Source: a bacterium (GTDB lineage Bacteria; Chloroflexota; Dormibacteria; Aeolococcales; Bog-877). Taken from it: a stretch of 51,253 bases of DNA. Under the pieces are notes generated by a model that worked only from the letters and a program-made list of their open reading frames with translations, had not been told where the DNA came from and did not search any database. Of the stretch, positions 1 through 9,220 are shown one piece after another. The stretch lies in the NCBI GenBank assembly GCA_021809895.1, contig JAJZJU010000004.1:1-51253 (forward strand), read 5' to 3'. Position numbers and translations under genes: made by a program. The stretch's first letter is position 1; every line of letters starts with the position of its first letter.

Positions 1-1054
1 GCGGTGGACCACTCCTCCCCCAAAGCCCAGAGCAGCGGGAAGGTCCCTGGGTCCGCGATCCTTGCCTCCGCCGTGACCTGGTCACTCACACTGCTTCAGT
101 CCTCCCAGAACACGAGTTTGGGGCGTCTGGGCTGAGCGCTGCCCATAGAGGCGCTCTGGGAAGCTGATCACCACCGATGGCATGCCGCGAACTAGATCGG
201 CCTCCCCGGAGCAAGAGCTGTCCTCGTCCTCACCGGTAACCTCACGCTGCGCCCACCTGCCCCTTGGCCGATACTGGCCAACCGCGCTCTCAACTGCTCA
301 CAACCCGTAGCGACTTTCGCAATCTGAGACCACCCTGGCACCAGCGCCCTGGAGATGGCGCTGGTGCGGGGCGGCCCCGGGCGGCATGGTCCTCCCGGTC
401 GGCCGCAAGTGCGGACGCTGGGTTCATGGTTGCGTTCTTCCCCCAAGGGGACTGCGAGTACGTCCGGCGGTGACGTGGATGGAACGCCCGACCGCAAGGC
501 TCAGGGCGGGGCTCCGGTCTCCACTCCTGGTGGTGAGTCCGTACCTTTAGGATCTGGCAGGTGTCAAGGCCTCAATTGGAGTCAAGGATGGGGTTGCGAA
601 CAGTTGCACGTATGGTGAGCTATAATGAGCGGAGATGAACTTCAGGGAGGGGTGGCCACTGTACAAAACCTCCGTGACTGGCCGGACATAGCCAGCCAAA
701 GCGGTGTAGTTGACGCCGCGGCCCTGTTCGTTCTCGGGCCGTCCTCGGACGGTACAGGCGACGGCTCGGATGCTCGGACTACCGGGCACCTGGGGAGTGG
801 ACGTAAGACCAGCGCTTCGGCGCGGGCGGTTCGCGGTGAGGCCAGAACCGAACCCACCAATGGGGGAGGAACCCCGCGAGGGGTGCCACAGCTGTGGGCT
901 TACTAAAGTTCACGCAGCGGCAACGGATTGCCCAAGCAGACAGACATGGCTCTCGGCGACTGCCACCTGCAGCGCAAGCCACACTTGGACCACGAATGTG
1001 GCCTGGGGCCTGGGGCCTGGGTGGAGCCAGGCCCGAAACCGACCGGAGCTGGTT
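1..1054. other. Non-coding leader upstream of the hut operon
   Basis: No open reading frame here has convincing codon use or a recognisable product. A perfect TATAAT lies at 621-626, but no well-spaced -35 box accompanies it (TTGCGA at 594-599 is 21 nt away). At 871-884 the sequence ACCCCGCGAGGGGT can fold into a 5-bp stem closed by a GCGA (GNRA) tetraloop, and it is followed at once by the perfect palindrome CCACAGCTGTGG at 886-897. These could form a structured 5' leader of hutH, but I could not match them to a known riboswitch. Confidence 0.5.
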
Positions 1055-2599
1055 GTGACCTCTGACCAAGAGGTTGTCATCGGAACTGCCGGGCTGACCA
1101 GGGAGGCCGTGGTCCGGGTTGCCCGGAGTGGTGCTCCCGCCCGGATCTCCGAGGAGGCGGAGACCGCCATGGCTGCCGCCCGCTCCCTGGTGGAGTCCGT
1201 GGGAACCGGCTCCACTCCTGTTTACGGGGTCTCCACCGGATTTGGCCTGCTGGCCAACACCTGGATCCCGGCGGACCGGCGTTCCGATCTCCAACACGCC
1301 CTGATCCGTTCTCACGCCGCGGGGATGGGAAGCCCGGTGGAGACCGAGGTGGTCCGCGCCATGATGCTGCTGCGAGCTCGCAGCCTCTGCCTGGGGTTCT
1401 CGGGAAGCCGCCCGGTCATAGCCTTGGCCCTGGTCGATCTGCTCAACGCGGGGATAACCCCGGTCGTGCCTGAGCACGGTTCCCTGGGTGCCAGCGGCGA
1501 CCTGGCCCCTCTGGCGCACATGTCACTGGTCCTGATGGGTGAGGGACGGGCGGAGCTGCCGGACGGCCGGGTGGTGGACGGAGAGGAGGCGCTGCGGGTG
1601 GCCGGACTGTCCGCCACCCAGCTGGAGGTGAAGGACGGCCTCAGCCTAATTAACGGCACCGACGGCATGCTCGGGATGCTGGTACTGGCACTGGCCGACC
1701 TCGACACCCTCTTGGTGACCGCGGACATCGCGGCCGCGCTCAGCACCGAGGCCCTGCTCGGCACCGACCGCCCCTTCCTGGAGGAGTTGCACGCGATCCG
1801 GCCCCATCCGGGCCAGGTGGCCAGCGCCGCCAACCTGCGCCGCCTGCTGGCCGGCTCCGAGGTGCGGGCGTCGCACGTCGAGTCAGCGCATCTGGTTCAG
1901 GACGCCTACTCGATCCGCTGCGCACCCCAGGTCACGGGGGCGGCCCGGGACACCTGGCGGTTCGCAACCGAGGTCGCGGATCGCGAGCTTCGATCCGCCG
2001 TCGACAACCCCGTCGTCCTGGCAGATGGCCGGGTCGAGTCCACCGGAAATTTCCACGGCGAGCCGCTGGCTTTCGCCTGCGACTTCCTGGCCATAGCCGC
2101 GGCCGAGGTGGGAGCCATCGCGGAACGCAGGGTGGATCGGATCCTGGACCCGGTTCGCTCCCAGGGACTGCCTCCATTTCTGGCGGTCGAACCGGGTGTC
2201 AACTCCGGCCTCATGATCGCCCAATACACGGCTGCCGCCATGGTGGCCGAGAACCGACGGCTGGCCCAGCCCGCCAGCGTCGACTCCATCCCCACCTCGG
2301 GGATGCAGGAGGATCACGTCTCGATGGGATGGGGGGCCGCCCGCAAGCTGCGTCGAGTGGTGGACAACCTCTCCCGGGTGCTGGCGGTGGAGTTGCTGGC
2401 CGCGTCGCGCGGGATCGAATACCGCAGGCCACTGGCGCCCGGCCCCGCCGGCCTCGCGGTCAGCCGCTTGGTCCTCGAGCTGGGAGGCTCCACCGGCCCG
2501 GATCGATTCCTCAGCCCGGAGCTGGAGGCGGTCGCCGCCGCGGTGCGCTCGGGCAAGATTAGGGAAGTGGCAGAGTCGGCAGTGGGAGATCTGGCATGA
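1055..2599 (+). CDS. hutH: Histidine ammonia-lyase
   Basis: HutH removes ammonia from L-histidine to give urocanate, the first step of histidine degradation, in the cytoplasm. The MIO cofactor tripeptide Ala-Ser-Gly lies within GSLGASGDL (about residues 146-148), and the family motif VYGVSTGFG is near residue 56. About 514 residues is normal for the family. I chose the GTG at 1055: a GGAG lies 7 nt upstream and the protein then opens with the usual strand ending VVIGTAGLT. The frame is open back to 710, but that extra stretch is Cys/Trp/Pro-rich and unlike HutH. The stop codon overlaps the hutU start (ATGA), so translation is probably coupled. Family assignment is secure; the start is probable. 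Confidence 0.96.
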   Translation: MTSDQEVVIGTAGLTREAVVRVARSGAPARISEEAETAMAAARSLVESVGTGSTPVYGVSTGFGLLANTWIPADRRSDLQHALIRSHAAGMGSPVETEVVRAMMLLRARSLCLGFSGSRPVIALALVDLLNAGITPVVPEHGSLGASGDLAPLAHMSLVLMGEGRAELPDGRVVDGEEALRVAGLSATQLEVKDGLSLINGTDGMLGMLVLALADLDTLLVTADIAAALSTEALLGTDRPFLEELHAIRPHPGQVASAANLRRLLAGSEVRASHVESAHLVQDAYSIRCAPQVTGAARDTWRFATEVADRELRSAVDNPVVLADGRVESTGNFHGEPLAFACDFLAIAAAEVGAIAERRVDRILDPVRSQGLPPFLAVEPGVNSGLMIAQYTAAAMVAENRRLAQPASVDSIPTSGMQEDHVSMGWGAARKLRRVVDNLSRVLAVELLAASRGIEYRRPLAPGPAGLAVSRLVLELGGSTGPDRFLSPELEAVAAAVRSGKIREVAESAVGDLA

Positions 2600-4251
2600 G
2601 TGGCCCGCGGCCGGTCAGAGCCCCTAGGGGCACGGAGATCAGCTGCAAGGGCTGGCCTCAGGAGGCCGCCATGCGGATGCTGATGAACAACCTCGACCCC
2701 GAGGTTGCCGAGCATCCGGACCAGCTGGTCGTCTACGGAGGCTCGGGCCGGGCGGCCCGCTCATGGGACGCCTTCGATGCCATCGTCCGCACCCTGAAGT
2801 CACTGGAGGGAGACGAGACCCTGGTGGTGCAGTCGGGCAAGCCGGTGGGGGTCTTCCGCACCCACGAATGGGCCCCCCGGGTGCTCATCGCCAATGCCAA
2901 TCTGGTCCCCAACTGGGCGACCCCGGAGGAGTTCCGGCGCCTGGAGGCGGCCGGCCTGACCATGTACGGGCAGATGACGGCGGGCTCCTGGATATACATA
3001 GGCACCCAGGGAATCCTCCAGGGAACCTACGAGACCTTCGCGGCCGTCGCCGCCAAGCGTTTCCAGGGCTCGCTCGAAGGGACGGTGACCCTCACCGCCG
3101 GCCTCGGCGGGATGGGCGGAGCCCAGCCTCTGGCGGTGACCATGAACGGGGGGGTGGCCCTCTGTGTGGAGATCGACCCTGAGCGCATTCAGAGACGCCT
3201 GGATCACCGCTACCTCGACACCTGGGCCAGGGACCTCGACCAGGGGCTGGAGCTGGCGGAACGCGCCAGGACGGAGCGGCGCGCGCTCTCGATCGGGATC
3301 CTGGGCAACGCCGCCGAGATCGTCCCGGAGATAGTGGCGCGTGGCTTCCCCATTGAGGTGGCGACCGATCAGACGCCCGCCCACGACCCTCTCATGTACC
3401 TTCCCGCCGGGCTGACCCTGCCCGAGGCTACCGACCTGCGCCTGGAGGATCCCGACGACTACATCCGTCGCAGCCGCGAGAGCATGGCGCGGCACGTCGA
3501 GGCGCTGGTGCAGCTGATGGACAGGGGAGCCGAGGTCTTCGATTACGGCAACAGCCTGCGTGCGGAGGCGGAGCTGGGTGGCTATCAGCGTGCCTTCGAC
3601 TACCCCGGCTTCGTACCCGCCTACATCCGGCCCCTCTTCTGCGAGGGACGCGGGCCATTTCGATGGGCCGCCTTGAGTGGCGATCCCAACGACATCCTGG
3701 CCACCGACCGGGCGGTCCTGGAAGAGTTTCCCGAACACGAGGCGCTCGGAAGGTGGATCCGGATGGCCGAGGAGCGAGTCGCCTTCCAGGGCCTCCCCGC
3801 CAGGATCTGCTGGCTCGGGTACCGGGAGCGCGACCGGCTGGGCTTGCGCTTCAACGAGCTGGTCGCCAGGGGGGCTGTCGCCGCGCCGATCGTGATCGGT
3901 CGCGATCACCTCGACTCGGGGTCGGTCGCCTCGCCGTACCGGGAGACGGAGTCGATGCGCGACGGCAGCGACGCCATCGCGGACTGGCCCTTGCTGAACG
4001 CTTTGCTCAACTGCGCCAGCGGTGCGACCTGGGTCTCCATCCACCATGGCGGGGGGGTCGGGATCGGAAGGTCGATCCACGCCGGCCTGGTGGCGGTGGC
4101 GGACGGAACCGAGTTGGCGGCCGAGAAGCTCTCCCGCTGCCTCACCAACGACCCCGGGACCGGGGTGATGCGCCATGCGGATGCGGGCTATGAGATCGCT
4201 GTTGAGGTGGCCCGCGAGCGCGGCCTCCGGGTCCCCATGGCAGAGGCGTAG
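2596..4251 (+). CDS. hutU: Urocanate hydratase
   Basis: HutU hydrates urocanate to 4-imidazolone-5-propionate using tightly bound NAD+. The 551-residue length is typical. Visible signatures are the glycine-rich NAD-binding stretch [12 protein letters not shown] (about residues 166-177), a conserved region with a cysteine at RICWLGY (about 403), and the family signature [13 protein letters not shown] (about 433-445) followed by a Gly-rich [13 protein letters not shown] segment. It starts at an ATG that overlaps the hutH stop by 4 nt and ends in a TAG that overlaps the GTG of hutF, so the four hut genes form one coupled transcript. No anomaly seen. Confidence 0.97.
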   Translation: MSGPRPVRAPRGTEISCKGWPQEAAMRMLMNNLDPEVAEHPDQLVVYGGSGRAARSWDAFDAIVRTLKSLEGDETLVVQSGKPVGVFRTHEWAPRVLIANANLVPNWATPEEFRRLEAAGLTMYGQMTAGSWIYIGTQGILQGTYETFAAVAAKRFQGSLEGTVTLTAGLGGMGGAQPLAVTMNGGVALCVEIDPERIQRRLDHRYLDTWARDLDQGLELAERARTERRALSIGILGNAAEIVPEIVARGFPIEVATDQTPAHDPLMYLPAGLTLPEATDLRLEDPDDYIRRSRESMARHVEALVQLMDRGAEVFDYGNSLRAEAELGGYQRAFDYPGFVPAYIRPLFCEGRGPFRWAALSGDPNDILATDRAVLEEFPEHEALGRWIRMAEERVAFQGLPARICWLGYRERDRLGLRFNELVARGAVAAPIVIGRDHLDSGSVASPYRETESMRDGSDAIADWPLLNALLNCASGATWVSIHHGGGVGIGRSIHAGLVAVADGTELAAEKLSRCLTNDPGTGVMRHADAGYEIAVEVARERGLRVPMAEA

Positions 4252-5588
4252 TGCGCCTCTTCCTCCTGGAACTCGCCTGGACCCCCCACGGGCTGGAGCG
4301 CAGAGTCCTCCTCCAGGAGTCGGAGGGCCGGATCCGGGAGCTGACCCCCCTGGGTGAGCGAGCCGCACCGCAGGGGGCGGTTGTCTGCTCTGGACTCACG
4401 ATCCCCGGACTGGCCAACGCCCATTCCCACTGCTTCCATCGCGCCCTGCGGGGTAGGACGGAGGGTCGGCAGGCGCCCGACTTCTGGTCGTGGCGCGACC
4501 GGATGTACCAGCTGGCCGGCCGGCTCACCCCGGAGTCGTTCCACCGCCTGGCTCTAGCAACCTTCGGGGAGATGGCCCTGGCCGGCATCACCACCGTGGG
4601 AGAGTTCCATTACCTGCACCACGACCAGGACGGCACTCCCTACCCCCAGTTGGAGATGGAGGCCGCCCTCATCGCCGCCGCCGACGAGGCGGGGATAAGG
4701 CTGACCCTGCTAGACACCTGCTACCTTCGTCCCGGCTTCGAAGGGGGGCCGCTGGAGGGCTCGGCCACCCGATTCAGTGACGGCGACCCCACCGCCTGGG
4801 TGCGTCGGGTCGAGCGTCTCCCCGAGGGGCCCAACCTCAAGATTGGAGCCGCCGCCCACAGTGTGCGCGCCCTGGACGAGGGCGGGCTCCGGGTGGTCGC
4901 GGCCTGGGCCCGGGAGAGGGGGGCGCCTCTGCACCTGCATCTCTCGGAGCAGGTGGCCGAGAACGAGGCCTGCCTGCGCGCGACCGGGCGCACTCCGACC
5001 GCCCTGCTGGCTCAATTGGGGGTTCTGGGCCCGGCCACGACGGCGGTGCATGCGATTCACCTCAGCGACCAGGACATCCGCTCTCTGGGCGGCTCCGGGA
5101 CCGGCGTCTGCATCTGCCCCACCACCGAGCGCGACCTGGCGGACGGCGTCTGCCCGGCGCGGGCACTGGCGGACGCGGGTACCCCGCTCAGCCTGGGGAC
5201 GGACAGCAACTCTGTGGTCGACCTCTTCGAGGAGGCGCGGGCGGTTGAGCTCGACCAGCGCCTGGTCGCCCACCGGCGCGGCCTCCACTCCGCCGAGGAA
5301 CTGCTGGCGGCCGCCACCTCCGGCGGAGCCAGGGCGCTGGGCTGGGACGCCGGAGTGCTGGAGCCGGGGATGCTGGCGGACTTCGTGACTCTGGACCTGG
5401 AAACCCCGCGCCTGGCCGGGGCAGGGGAGCAGGCCCTGGTGCCGCGGGTGATCTATGGGGCCTCGCCCGCGGACGTGCGCTGGGTGGTGGTCGGCGGCGA
5501 CACGGTGGTCAAGGACGGCCGCCACATCCGCCTGGGCGCGGTGGGATCGCTGCTCTCCCAGGCGCTCTCGGAAGTGTCGGTCACGTGA
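4251..5588 (+). CDS. hutF: Formimidoylglutamate deiminase (HutF, amidohydrolase family)
   Basis: HutF hydrolyses N-formimino-L-glutamate to N-formyl-L-glutamate and ammonia. The 445-residue protein carries the amidohydrolase metal ligands: HSHCFH (about residues 57-62), the His of HLSEQ (about 229), the His in HAIHL (about 266) and the Asp of GTDSNS (about 317). The stretch HCFHRALRGRTEG is characteristic of HutF rather than guanine deaminase or atrazine-chlorohydrolase relatives. The GTG start overlaps the hutU stop by one base, and the TGA overlaps the hutI GTG. Using HutF implies the two-step branch to glutamate, which needs an N-formylglutamate deformylase (HutG). That gene is not in this window. 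Confidence 0.94.
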   Translation: MRLFLLELAWTPHGLERRVLLQESEGRIRELTPLGERAAPQGAVVCSGLTIPGLANAHSHCFHRALRGRTEGRQAPDFWSWRDRMYQLAGRLTPESFHRLALATFGEMALAGITTVGEFHYLHHDQDGTPYPQLEMEAALIAAADEAGIRLTLLDTCYLRPGFEGGPLEGSATRFSDGDPTAWVRRVERLPEGPNLKIGAAAHSVRALDEGGLRVVAAWARERGAPLHLHLSEQVAENEACLRATGRTPTALLAQLGVLGPATTAVHAIHLSDQDIRSLGGSGTGVCICPTTERDLADGVCPARALADAGTPLSLGTDSNSVVDLFEEARAVELDQRLVAHRRGLHSAEELLAAATSGGARALGWDAGVLEPGMLADFVTLDLETPRLAGAGEQALVPRVIYGASPADVRWVVVGGDTVVKDGRHIRLGAVGSLLSQALSEVSVT

Positions 5589-6766
5589 GGGCGCTGCTCA
5601 ACGTCGGCCGGCTGCTCAGCCCCCACCATCCGGTGCGCACGAAGGTGGACGTGCTCATCTCCGGTGACCGAATCGACTCGGTGGTGCCGGCCGGGACGAG
5701 CTCCGGCTACGAAGAGGAGTTCGACTGCGGTGGGCGCCTTCTCACCCCGGGCCTGATTGACGCCCACAGCCATCCGATATATCTCAGGCCTCGGCTCGAG
5801 GAGGTCGACCTGCGCTCGTCCGGCGCCAGCTACTCTGACATCGCCAAGGCGGGCGGAGGGATCAACGCCACCGTGCGAGAGACCAGGCGAGCGCCCTGGG
5901 GGGAGCTGGAGGCAGCCGCCAGGTACCGGTTTTCGAGATGGTTAGAGCAGGGGACCACCACCCTGGAGGCAAAGACCGGCTACTGGCTCGACAGGGATGG
6001 CGAACTCGGCGGGGTCGCCCTGCTCCAGCGGCTGTCCGAAGACGACAGCCTGCCGCATCTGGTGATCACATACCTGGCTGCCCACGAGGTGCCGTCCGAG
6101 TACCGCGGCAACCGTGAGGACTACCTCCGCGCCGTCGGGGACTGGTGCCCGGCCGCCGTCGCCGCCGGAGCCATTTTCGGCGACGTCTTCTGCGACCAGG
6201 GGGCCTTCACGGCGGAGGAGTCGGAGGCGATCCTGCGGGCAGAGCGCGCCGCCGGCCTCAAGCTGCGCCTGCACGCGGATGAGATCGGCCTGTCCGGTGG
6301 CTCCCGGCTCGCCGCCAGGCTCAAGGCGGTCTCGGCAGACCACCTGCTGCAAATCGGGGAAGAGGAGATCCAGGCGCTGGCCGCCGCGGGGACGGTGGCG
6401 ACCCTGTGCCCGGTCACCGCGCTGAACATGGGCAAGCTTCCTCCCGCGCGAGCGCTGCTGGACAGGGGGGTTACGGTGGCTCTCGGGACCGACCACAATC
6501 CCGGTACCTCGGGAACGACCCAGATGAGCCTCATCGTCTATCTCGCCATCACCGAGCTCCAAATGACGGTGGCGGAGGCTCTGGCCGCCGCCACCTCGGG
6601 GGGGGCGCGGTCACTGGATCTTGGCGACCGCGGAGCCATCCTCCCGGGCCAGCTGGCGGACCTGGCCCTTTGGGAGGCGGATCACGAGGGGGCGTTCGCA
6701 TGGGAGCCGGGGCTGCGAGCGAGTGCCGTCTGGCGAGCGGGGCGGCTGGTCGCTACCGCCGCCTGA
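5585..6766 (+). CDS. hutI: Imidazolonepropionase
   Basis: HutI opens the imidazolone ring of 4-imidazolone-5-propionate to give N-formimino-L-glutamate. The 393 residues are of normal length. Metal-site motifs are in order: DAHSHP (about residues 58-63), LHADEIG (about 228-234), ADHLL (about 251) and TDHNPGT (about 302-308). The substrate-loop stretch SYSDIAKAGGGIN near residue 80 is typical. It starts at a GTG overlapping the hutF stop (GTGA) and closes the operon. Its last 14 nt overlap the end of the convergent rsmG gene, so there is no room for a terminator between them. In the pathway it acts before HutF despite lying after it. Confidence 0.96.
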   Translation: MRALLNVGRLLSPHHPVRTKVDVLISGDRIDSVVPAGTSSGYEEEFDCGGRLLTPGLIDAHSHPIYLRPRLEEVDLRSSGASYSDIAKAGGGINATVRETRRAPWGELEAAARYRFSRWLEQGTTTLEAKTGYWLDRDGELGGVALLQRLSEDDSLPHLVITYLAAHEVPSEYRGNREDYLRAVGDWCPAAVAAGAIFGDVFCDQGAFTAEESEAILRAERAAGLKLRLHADEIGLSGGSRLAARLKAVSADHLLQIGEEEIQALAAAGTVATLCPVTALNMGKLPPARALLDRGVTVALGTDHNPGTSGTTQMSLIVYLAITELQMTVAEALAAATSGGARSLDLGDRGAILPGQLADLALWEADHEGAFAWEPGLRASAVWRAGRLVATAA

Positions 6767-7358
6767 CTCTCAGGACGCGGATCCGGCCTGGATCCACGAT
6801 CTTGGGGGTGCCCAGATGGGCTCGGGCACACGTGCTGGCCAGGTCGGCCGACCCATGAACCGACGACCCCACCACCAGGATGGCCTCGCCGCCCGGTCGC
6901 AGCAGGGGGCTGACCAGTGGAAGCAGGCGCGGCAGCGGCGCCGCCGCCCTGGAGACCACCACGTCCGCCCGAGGGTGGGCCGGGTCGCGGCCCAACTCGA
7001 GAGCCTCGCGAGCCTCAACCGTCACGGCCGACAGCCCCAGCTCGCTCACGCAGGAGCGCAGGAAGGCGGCCTTGGACTGGGTCCTCTCCACCAGCACGAA
7101 CCTGACCTGTGGCATCAGCAGGGCCAGGGGGATGCCGGGGACCCCGCCTCCGCTGCCCAGGTCCACCACCAGCTCGCCGGACCGCCAGGGGCGTAGCGGC
7201 ACCAGGCTCAACGACTCCTCGATGTGGCGCTCCCACGCCTTGTCCCGAGCGACCCTGGTCAGGTTCCGGGTGTCGCCGGCGAGGTAGAGGAGTTCGAGGT
7301 ATGTCTCCAGGCGCCGCCGGGTCTGCTGGTCCAGCTCCACCTCGCTCTTCCGCTCCAT
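6753..7358 (-). CDS. rsmG: 16S rRNA (guanine-527-N7) methyltransferase
   Basis: RsmG (GidB) transfers a methyl group from SAM to N7 of G527 in 16S rRNA. The 201-residue product has the SAM motif VDLGSGGGVPGIPLAL (about residues 61-76) and the family motif VVSRAAAPLPRLL further on. The frame stays open to 7610, but the extra N-terminal part would overlap bioY and lacks family similarity, so I start at ATG 7358 (MERKSEVEL). It is convergent with hutI and divergent from bioY. In many genomes rsmG lies beside parA/parB near the replication origin; here it does not. Confidence 0.93.
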   Translation of the reverse strand: MERKSEVELDQQTRRRLETYLELLYLAGDTRNLTRVARDKAWERHIEESLSLVPLRPWRSGELVVDLGSGGGVPGIPLALLMPQVRFVLVERTQSKAAFLRSCVSELGLSAVTVEAREALELGRDPAHPRADVVVSRAAAPLPRLLPLVSPLLRPGGEAILVVGSSVHGSADLASTCARAHLGTPKIVDPGRIRVLRVRRR

Positions 7359-7391
7359 CGTGGGGATCAGACTAATGGGCCTGGTCCGGGA

Positions 7392-7440
7392 GCAACCGCG
7401 GTTGCCCGTTTGACACAGCGGCGCTGGGATCGGTAGCGTC
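7392..7440 (+). promoter_or_regulatory. Candidate bioY promoter with palindromic operator
   Basis: GCAACCGCGGTTGC at 7392-7405 is a perfect 14-bp palindrome. It is followed by a consensus -35 TTGACA at 7410-7415 and, 18 nt later, a weak -10 TAGCGT at 7434-7439. The bioY ATG is at 7447 with no Shine-Dalgarno sequence, so the transcript would be leaderless or nearly so. A biotin repressor binding the palindrome is an inference; the sequence does not match the E. coli BirA operator. The same palindrome lies in the upstream region of the divergent rsmG. Confidence 0.5.
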
Positions 7441-7446
7441 AGCGCC

Positions 7447-8055
7447 ATGCTCAATGCCGCTTCCGGTTCGCGCGTCCAGGCGCCGGTGCTGTCCGACCTC
7501 ATCCCGGGGGAGCGGGTCAGGGACCTGCTCGTCGTCTTCGGGTTTGCGGCGGCGATCGGGGTGTGCGCCCAGGTTGCGATCCGCTTGCCGTTCACCCCGG
7601 TACCGATCACGGGTCAGACCTTCGCGGTCCTGCTGGGCGGCCTTGCGGTCGGCACCAGACGGGCCCTGGCGGGGACTGTGCTCTACCTGGCGCTCGGCCT
7701 GGTCGGAGTTCCCTGGTTCGCCGCCGGAGCCGGCGGATTCGCGGTCCTCACAACCCCTAGCTTCGGATACATCGTCGGCTTCGTGTTCGCCGCAGCCCTC
7801 CTGGGCTGGCTCGCCAGCCGCCGGCTGGACCGGCGTCCACTCACCGTCCTGGCGGCGATGGTGGCCGGCGATCTGGTCATCTACCTGTTCGGCGCCACCT
7901 GGCTAGCGGTTGACCTGCACCTCACAGCCGCCTCCGCGATCGCCCTGGGAGTCACCCCATTCCTCATCGGCGACGCCCTCAAGACCCTGGTGGCGATGGG
8001 CCTATTCCCCACGGCCTGGAAGCTGCTGGGCAGCCGCGACGCCTCCGCTCAGTAG
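7447..8055 (+). CDS. bioY: Biotin transporter BioY (ECF substrate-binding S component)
   Basis: BioY is the membrane S component that binds biotin and, with or without the EcfAAT energising module, imports it. The 202 residues contain about six hydrophobic segments and the family signatures RLPFTPVPITGQTFAVLL (about residues 47-64), TPSFGYIVGF and a final TPFLIGDALKTLVA. No ecfA or ecfT genes are adjacent, so the energy module must be shared or encoded elsewhere. The ATG is chosen because it directly follows a candidate -35/-10 pair and gives the normal N-terminus. The 3' end overlaps the end of the convergent sufT by 7 nt. Confidence 0.93.
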   Translation: MLNAASGSRVQAPVLSDLIPGERVRDLLVVFGFAAAIGVCAQVAIRLPFTPVPITGQTFAVLLGGLAVGTRRALAGTVLYLALGLVGVPWFAAGAGGFAVLTTPSFGYIVGFVFAAALLGWLASRRLDRRPLTVLAAMVAGDLVIYLFGATWLAVDLHLTAASAIALGVTPFLIGDALKTLVAMGLFPTAWKLLGSRDASAQ

Positions 8056-8414
8056 AGGCCCAGCTCCAGCTTCACCTCGTCGCTGGCCATCGTGTGGGGA
8101 TCCCACGGCGGGTCCCAGACAAGGTCCACCGTCACATCCTTGATGCCGGGCAGGAACTGAGTCACGGAGTGGACCTGGGATTCGATCATGGGACCGAGCG
8201 GACAGTAGGGGCTGGTCAGGGTGAGCCGGACAGTGGTGTCACCGTCCTCGGCCACATCCACTCCGTACACCAGGCCCAGGCTGACGATGTCCAGTCCGAG
8301 CTCGGGGTCGATCACCTCCCGCAGCGCGTCCTCGACATCCTCGGGCCGCAGCACGGGAGAGGTGGCACCAGCCGGACGCTCCGGCTCGGTGGTTGGACTC
8401 TGATCCTCAGCCAT
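8049..8414 (-). CDS. sufT: SufT-like iron-sulfur assembly protein (DUF59/MIP18 family)
   Basis: A small cytoplasmic DUF59-family protein of 121 residues that helps maturation of Fe-S proteins. The conserved core DPELGLDIVSLGLVYGV begins at residue 36, with the DPE motif at 36-38, and the family Cys sits in SPYCPLG (C71). A Pro/Thr-rich N-terminal tail of about 20 residues precedes the domain. Its start overlaps the end of sufU by 8 nt, and the pair is a common suf-operon arrangement in Gram-positive bacteria. The rest of the suf operon (sufBCDS) is not in the window. Confidence 0.9.
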   Translation of the reverse strand: MAEDQSPTTEPERPAGATSPVLRPEDVEDALREVIDPELGLDIVSLGLVYGVDVAEDGDTTVRLTLTSPYCPLGPMIESQVHSVTQFLPGIKDVTVDLVWDPPWDPHTMASDEVKLELGLY

Positions 8415-8856
8415 TGACCTTCTCCAATCCGGCTTCCAATGCCGTCCATGGCAGCATCGCGCACTTGATCCTGGCCACGTAGCGGCGAACGCCGGTCAGC
8501 GCCTCCAGATCCCCCATCTCCCCCAGCTCGCCGGGATCGCGGCCCTCGACGAGGAGGCCCCGAAACCTCTGGATGAGATCACGAACCTCCGCGAGGCTCT
8601 TCCCGTCTATCTCCTCAGCCATCATGGAGGCGGACGCCATCGAGATCGAGCAGCCCTGTCCCTCGAATCCCACCGCCTCCAGTCGGCCGTCGCGCAGCCG
8701 CAGGCTGATGTCCACCTCGTCGCCGCAGAGGGGGTTGTGGCCATGCTCCTTGGCGTCGGAGGGCGTCACCAGACCGTGATGTCTCGGATGTCGGTAATGG
8801 TCGAGAAGGATCTCCCGAAAGAGCTCATCATCGACGGCCGCATCTGGAGCAGACAT
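8407..8856 (-). CDS. sufU: Fe-S cluster assembly scaffold/sulfur-transfer protein SufU
   Basis: SufU accepts sulfur from the cysteine desulfurase SufS and serves Fe-S cluster assembly. All zinc/sulfur ligands are present in the 149 residues: C44 and D46 in NPLCGDEVD, C69 in GQGCSIS and C132 in KCAMLPW. An insert between GKSLAE and GVRRY is typical of SufU as opposed to IscU. It forms an overlapping pair with sufT. A strong hairpin with a T-run on this strand lies just 23-58 nt upstream of the ATG. A TAGGAT -10-like box at 8863-8868 would put transcription initiation near the start codon, so a leaderless mRNA is possible. Confidence 0.94.
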   Translation of the reverse strand: MSAPDAAVDDELFREILLDHYRHPRHHGLVTPSDAKEHGHNPLCGDEVDISLRLRDGRLEAVGFEGQGCSISMASASMMAEEIDGKSLAEVRDLIQRFRGLLVEGRDPGELGEMGDLEALTGVRRYVARIKCAMLPWTALEAGLEKVNG

Positions 8857-8878
8857 GCCTCCATCCTACGCCGTGAGC

Positions 8879-8914
8879 AAAAAGCAGCAGGGCCGGACTC
8901 AGTCCGGCCCTGCT
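8879..8914 (-). terminator. Rho-independent terminator upstream of sufU
   Basis: Reading the minus strand, AGCAGGGCCGGA (8914-8903) pairs perfectly with 8897-8886 around the 5-nt loop CTGAG. Two bases later a run of five T residues follows (8883-8879). This is a textbook intrinsic terminator for transcripts arriving from the 9.0-11.7 kb genes. Because it lies only 23 nt from the sufU start, attenuation of sufU is an alternative reading. Confidence 0.8.
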
Positions 8915-8983
8915 CATCGTTCGGGTGATCAAACAAGGACCTCGGGCTCTGGACCACAGGTGAGGGGCTGCGCTACGCGACAG

Positions 8984-9086
8984 TCAGTTCACCTGGTTGA
9001 CCAGCGCCTCCAAAGAGTTCAGGTCCCCGCCGAGATCCTCAGTCGGCACCCTCAAGGGTGAGAGTCGGCTGTATATCATCGGCCAT
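8984..9086 (-). pseudogene. Small acidic peptide gene, reading frame interrupted by TGA
   Basis: On the minus strand a strong Shine-Dalgarno (A-run followed by AGGAGGG, 9100-9094) stands 8 nt before ATG 9086. The first frame reads MADDIQPTLTLEGAD and then TGA (9041-9039). Skipping one base at that point continues as EDLGGDLNSLEALVNQVN to a TGA at 8986-8984. The two halves together would be a sensible 33-residue acidic peptide without Cys or aromatic residues. Either a one-base insertion has broken it, the sequence has an error, or a +1 frameshift at the stop codon (as in prfB) occurs. It lies between the C39/LDTR gene and a strong terminator. Function unknown. Confidence 0.4.
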
Positions 9087-9220
9087 GGGCATTCCCTCCT
9101 TTTTTTTGAGTGCCGCCGGTGGTCCGGCGGCCGGATGGCGCTGTCAGTGAGAATTCTGCCACACTCCGTCGGCGCCTGGGAACCACCTCCCGCGAGCGGG
9201 GAGAACGGGAGGGCCGAGAC

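Noticed and set aside
625-906. 93-codon plus-strand frame after the TATAAT box
   Set aside because: No family similarity and Gly/Ser/Thr/Arg-rich composition expected of random G+C-rich DNA.
710-1054. Long N-terminal extension of hutH
   Set aside because: Adds about 115 Cys/Trp/Pro-rich residues not found in HutH proteins; GTG 1055 has a ribosome site and gives the normal length.
2800-4368. Minus-strand open frame of 522 codons opposite hutU
   Set aside because: Antisense shadow of a highly conserved gene in G+C-rich DNA; no family similarity.
7359-7610. N-terminal extension of rsmG
   Set aside because: Would run across the bioY promoter and start; the family begins at MERKSEVEL.
8984-9092. 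RiPP precursor (mycofactocin or PqqA type)
   Set aside because: The peptide lacks the family core residues, any Cys or aromatic residue, and no radical-SAM or other modifying enzyme is nearby.
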